Shown here in pieces: positions 62,504 to 64,000 of a stretch of 64,000 nucleotides of DNA (position 1 is its first letter; every line of letters starts with the position of its first letter). Source of the stretch: JACKHO01 sp041398745 (GTDB lineage Bacteria; Planctomycetota; Planctomycetia; Planctomycetales; Planctomycetaceae); contig JAWKUB010000007.1 of assembly GCA_041398745.1 (NCBI GenBank), forward strand, positions 1-64,000, given 5' to 3'. The translations under genes were made by a program, and so were the position numbers. The notes under the pieces were generated by a model. That model was not told the DNA's origin. It saw only the letters and a program-made list of their open reading frames with translations, and ran no database searches.

Positions 62504-63304
62504 ATGACTTTCGATCAATCTGCTACTGACAGCCCGATCTCTCCGTCCCTATTACTCACCGGGACCGGAACGAGCATGGGTGTTCCGATGGTGGGCTGCA
62601 CGTGCGACGTGTGTCGTTCGACTGATCCGAAGAATCACAGAACGCGAACGGGCGCGGTCATTCAGACTGGGCAAGGGAATTTGCTGATCGACACCAGTCA
62701 GGAGTTGCGTATCCAGTTGCTGCAAGCCGATGTGCTCGACATTGAAGGGGTGGTTTACACCCACGCGCATGCGGACCACATTCTTGGAATTGATGATTTA
62801 CGAATCTTCGGATTCAAGAAAAAAGCGGCGATTCCACTGTACTGCGAAGAGGCTGTTGAGGCGACAATTCGGCGGACGTTTTCATACGCGTTCTGTGACG
62901 GGGCCACTTTACATTCCAAACCCCGGCTGGAATTTCGGCGTATTTCCACCACACCATTTGACGCTTGTGGCGTGACCATTAAGCCCGTCCGTTTGATTCA
63001 CGGGAAGCTCCCCATCCTGGGATTTCGCGTGAATAATGTCGCCTTTTGCACCGATGTCAGTGAAATCCCCGACGAATCGCGCAAACAGTTGCAGGACCTT
63101 GACGTACTGATTCTTGGCGCTATCAGAGACGAACCACATCCGACGCATTTCAATATTGAACAGGCATTACAGGCCATTTCAGACCTGAAGCCCCGAAAGG
63201 CTTACCTGACTCATATCTCCCATACGTTGGATCATGAGGCAACGAATCGTCGCCTGCCGGACCATGTTGAGCTTGCATACGACGGACTTCGGGTCATGCT
63301 ATAG
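62504..63304 (+). CDS. PhnP-like MBL-fold metallo-hydrolase
   Basis: Zinc- or manganese-dependent hydrolase of the metallo-beta-lactamase fold, 266 residues. The metal motif HAHADH (87-92) is intact, with a Cys-rich N-terminus, VGCTCDVCRS (Cys32, 34, 37), as in PhnP-type cyclic phosphodiesterases and tRNase Z relatives; THISHTLDH near residue 240 supplies the last ligands. Function likely hydrolysis of a small cyclic phosphodiester. It is divergent from the ABC-NHL gene. Confidence 0.88.
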   Translation: MTFDQSATDSPISPSLLLTGTGTSMGVPMVGCTCDVCRSTDPKNHRTRTGAVIQTGQGNLLIDTSQELRIQLLQADVLDIEGVVYTHAHADHILGIDDLRIFGFKKKAAIPLYCEEAVEATIRRTFSYAFCDGATLHSKPRLEFRRISTTPFDACGVTIKPVRLIHGKLPILGFRVNNVAFCTDVSEIPDESRKQLQDLDVLILGAIRDEPHPTHFNIEQALQAISDLKPRKAYLTHISHTLDHEATNRRLPDHVELAYDGLRVML

Positions 63305-63403
63305 GCTTTCATACCCTCTGCATTTGCCGCACTTCGTGGGTTTTGCTCTCCACAAAGTTGCGAATCAAAATCATCTCGCGTTTCGATGCGGGATGACGAA
63401 TAC

Positions 63404-64000
63404 ATGATCGAACGATTTTTTACATACCGAGACCCCTGGGGGAACCGGCTGACCCTCTGGATTGTGGTGGCGATGTTTTTCGCCGCACCTTTCATTTTCA
63501 TTGGGCTTTCCGAAGTTCGGCTGGAGAATGACGTCACCAGTTGGCTCCCGGCAGACGACCCCGACGCGCAAGTGCTCGAATGGTTCCATGAACACTTCGA
63601 GAATGAAAGCCGTGTGCTGATTTCGTGGGAGGGGAGTTCGCTCGTCGATCCGCGGGTTGACCGCTTTTCTGACGCACTACTCGGACAGGGAGAATTCGCC
63701 GAGCAGTTTGCGGAGCGACATCCCGAACAACTGATCGCGAACGTCGGGACGCCGCATCAGGCTCTGGAGACGATGATCGGCAATAAAATCGATCCCGAGG
63801 AAGCCCTGGCCCGCATGACCGGTGTCCTCATTGGCCCAGGGTTTCTCAAAGTCCGCTGGACCGACGACGGGCGTCAGAATCCAAGTGCGTCGCAGGCGAC
63901 GTTGCAGCAGGCCATTGACGAAGCGGGGCTCGACTTCAAGTTGTCCTTTCTGCCGCCACAGGAAATTCCCGAATTGCCAGTTGTGACTGACGACGAAGGC
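63404..64000 (+). CDS. RND/MMPL-family transporter, 5' part (runs off the window)
   Basis: The frame opens with MIERFFTYRDPWGNRLTLW, a membrane segment (about 18-40), and ENDVTSWLPADDPDAQVLEW, which is typical of the first periplasmic part of RND/MMPL exporters (the ADDP motif). The frame is open to the last base, so at least 199 residues are present and the rest lies outside. ATG at 63404 chosen; another ATG twelve bases before is followed by a stop. It follows the MBL-fold gene by 99 bases. Confidence 0.78.
   Translation, partial: MIERFFTYRDPWGNRLTLWIVVAMFFAAPFIFIGLSEVRLENDVTSWLPADDPDAQVLEWFHEHFENESRVLISWEGSSLVDPRVDRFSDALLGQGEFAEQFAERHPEQLIANVGTPHQALETMIGNKIDPEEALARMTGVLIGPGFLKVRWTDDGRQNPSASQATLQQAIDEAGLDFKLSFLPPQEIPELPVVTDDEG

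Overview
This 64 kb window looks like chromosome from a planctomycete (Planctomycetota). Pointers are a DUF1559 pseudopilin-like protein with a small carboxypeptidase-regulatory-like lipoprotein beside it, two Tat-exported DUF1501 proteins, a PQQ-type propeller, a DUF1570 metalloprotease, small Tyr/Pro/Gly-rich secreted proteins of a type I associate with this phylum, and several intergenic palindromic repeat families. Genus cannot be fixed from the sequence. No rRNA, tRNA or CRISPR array was recognised.

Layout. 0-10 kb: an unknown membrane protein, clpB, three small secreted proteins on the minus strand, then a plus-strand YadA-like trimeric autotransporter adhesin and a small secreted protein. 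9.7-16.1 kb: a tight minus-strand run dxr > rseP > CtBP-like dehydrogenase > molybdate/sulfate-type ABC permease > ABC ATPase > SRAP (YedK/HMCES). 16.4-24.4 kb: mostly plus-strand housekeeping: CDP-alcohol phosphatidyltransferase, folE, a polytopic protein, pyrC, DinB-like, RluD and FAH-fold genes, with a minus-strand AAA ATPase. 24.7-32.5 kb: minus-strand esterase, FtsX-type permease, a membrane protein, asnB, a newly noted 56-residue membrane protein, a neutral zinc metallopeptidase and an M16 protein without its zinc motif. 32.6-38 kb: PhyH-type oxygenase, YgfZ, TIM-barrel isomerase, PQQ propeller, DUF1501. 38-46 kb: an accessory stretch with unknown genes, repeats and a truncated gene, interrupted by PPi-type phosphofructokinase and ftsY. 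46-54.4 kb: an arrestin-like membrane protein, trpG/pabA-type amidotransferase, an S41 protease overlapping a second DUF1501 gene, a pentapeptide-repeat protein, a secreted propeller-like protein, and the lipoprotein plus DUF1559 pair. 54.9-55.7 kb: an internally deleted IS1380-family remnant. 55.9-62.3 kb: a minus-strand operon of an ABC-ATPase/NHL fusion, a giant membrane vWA protein and a MoxR ATPase. 62.5 kb to the end: a PhnP-like metallo-hydrolase and the 5' end of an RND/MMPL transporter.

Most notable: (i) the operon joining an ABC ATPase-TM-NHL fusion, a vWA/amidotransferase-like membrane protein and MoxR; (ii) a roughly 211 bp MITE-like element in two near-identical copies plus a diverged third whose first hairpin carries two compensatory base-pair changes and which supplies the C-terminus of a CxxC-containing gene; (iii) a planctomycete YadA-type adhesin with a 546 bp internal register repeat; (iv) a pair of 115 bp intergenic repeats with conserved ends and divergent middles. 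Start codons were re-chosen at many genes from Shine-Dalgarno position, signal peptides and overlaps, including non-ATG starts for dxr, rseP, folE, the trpG-like gene and others.
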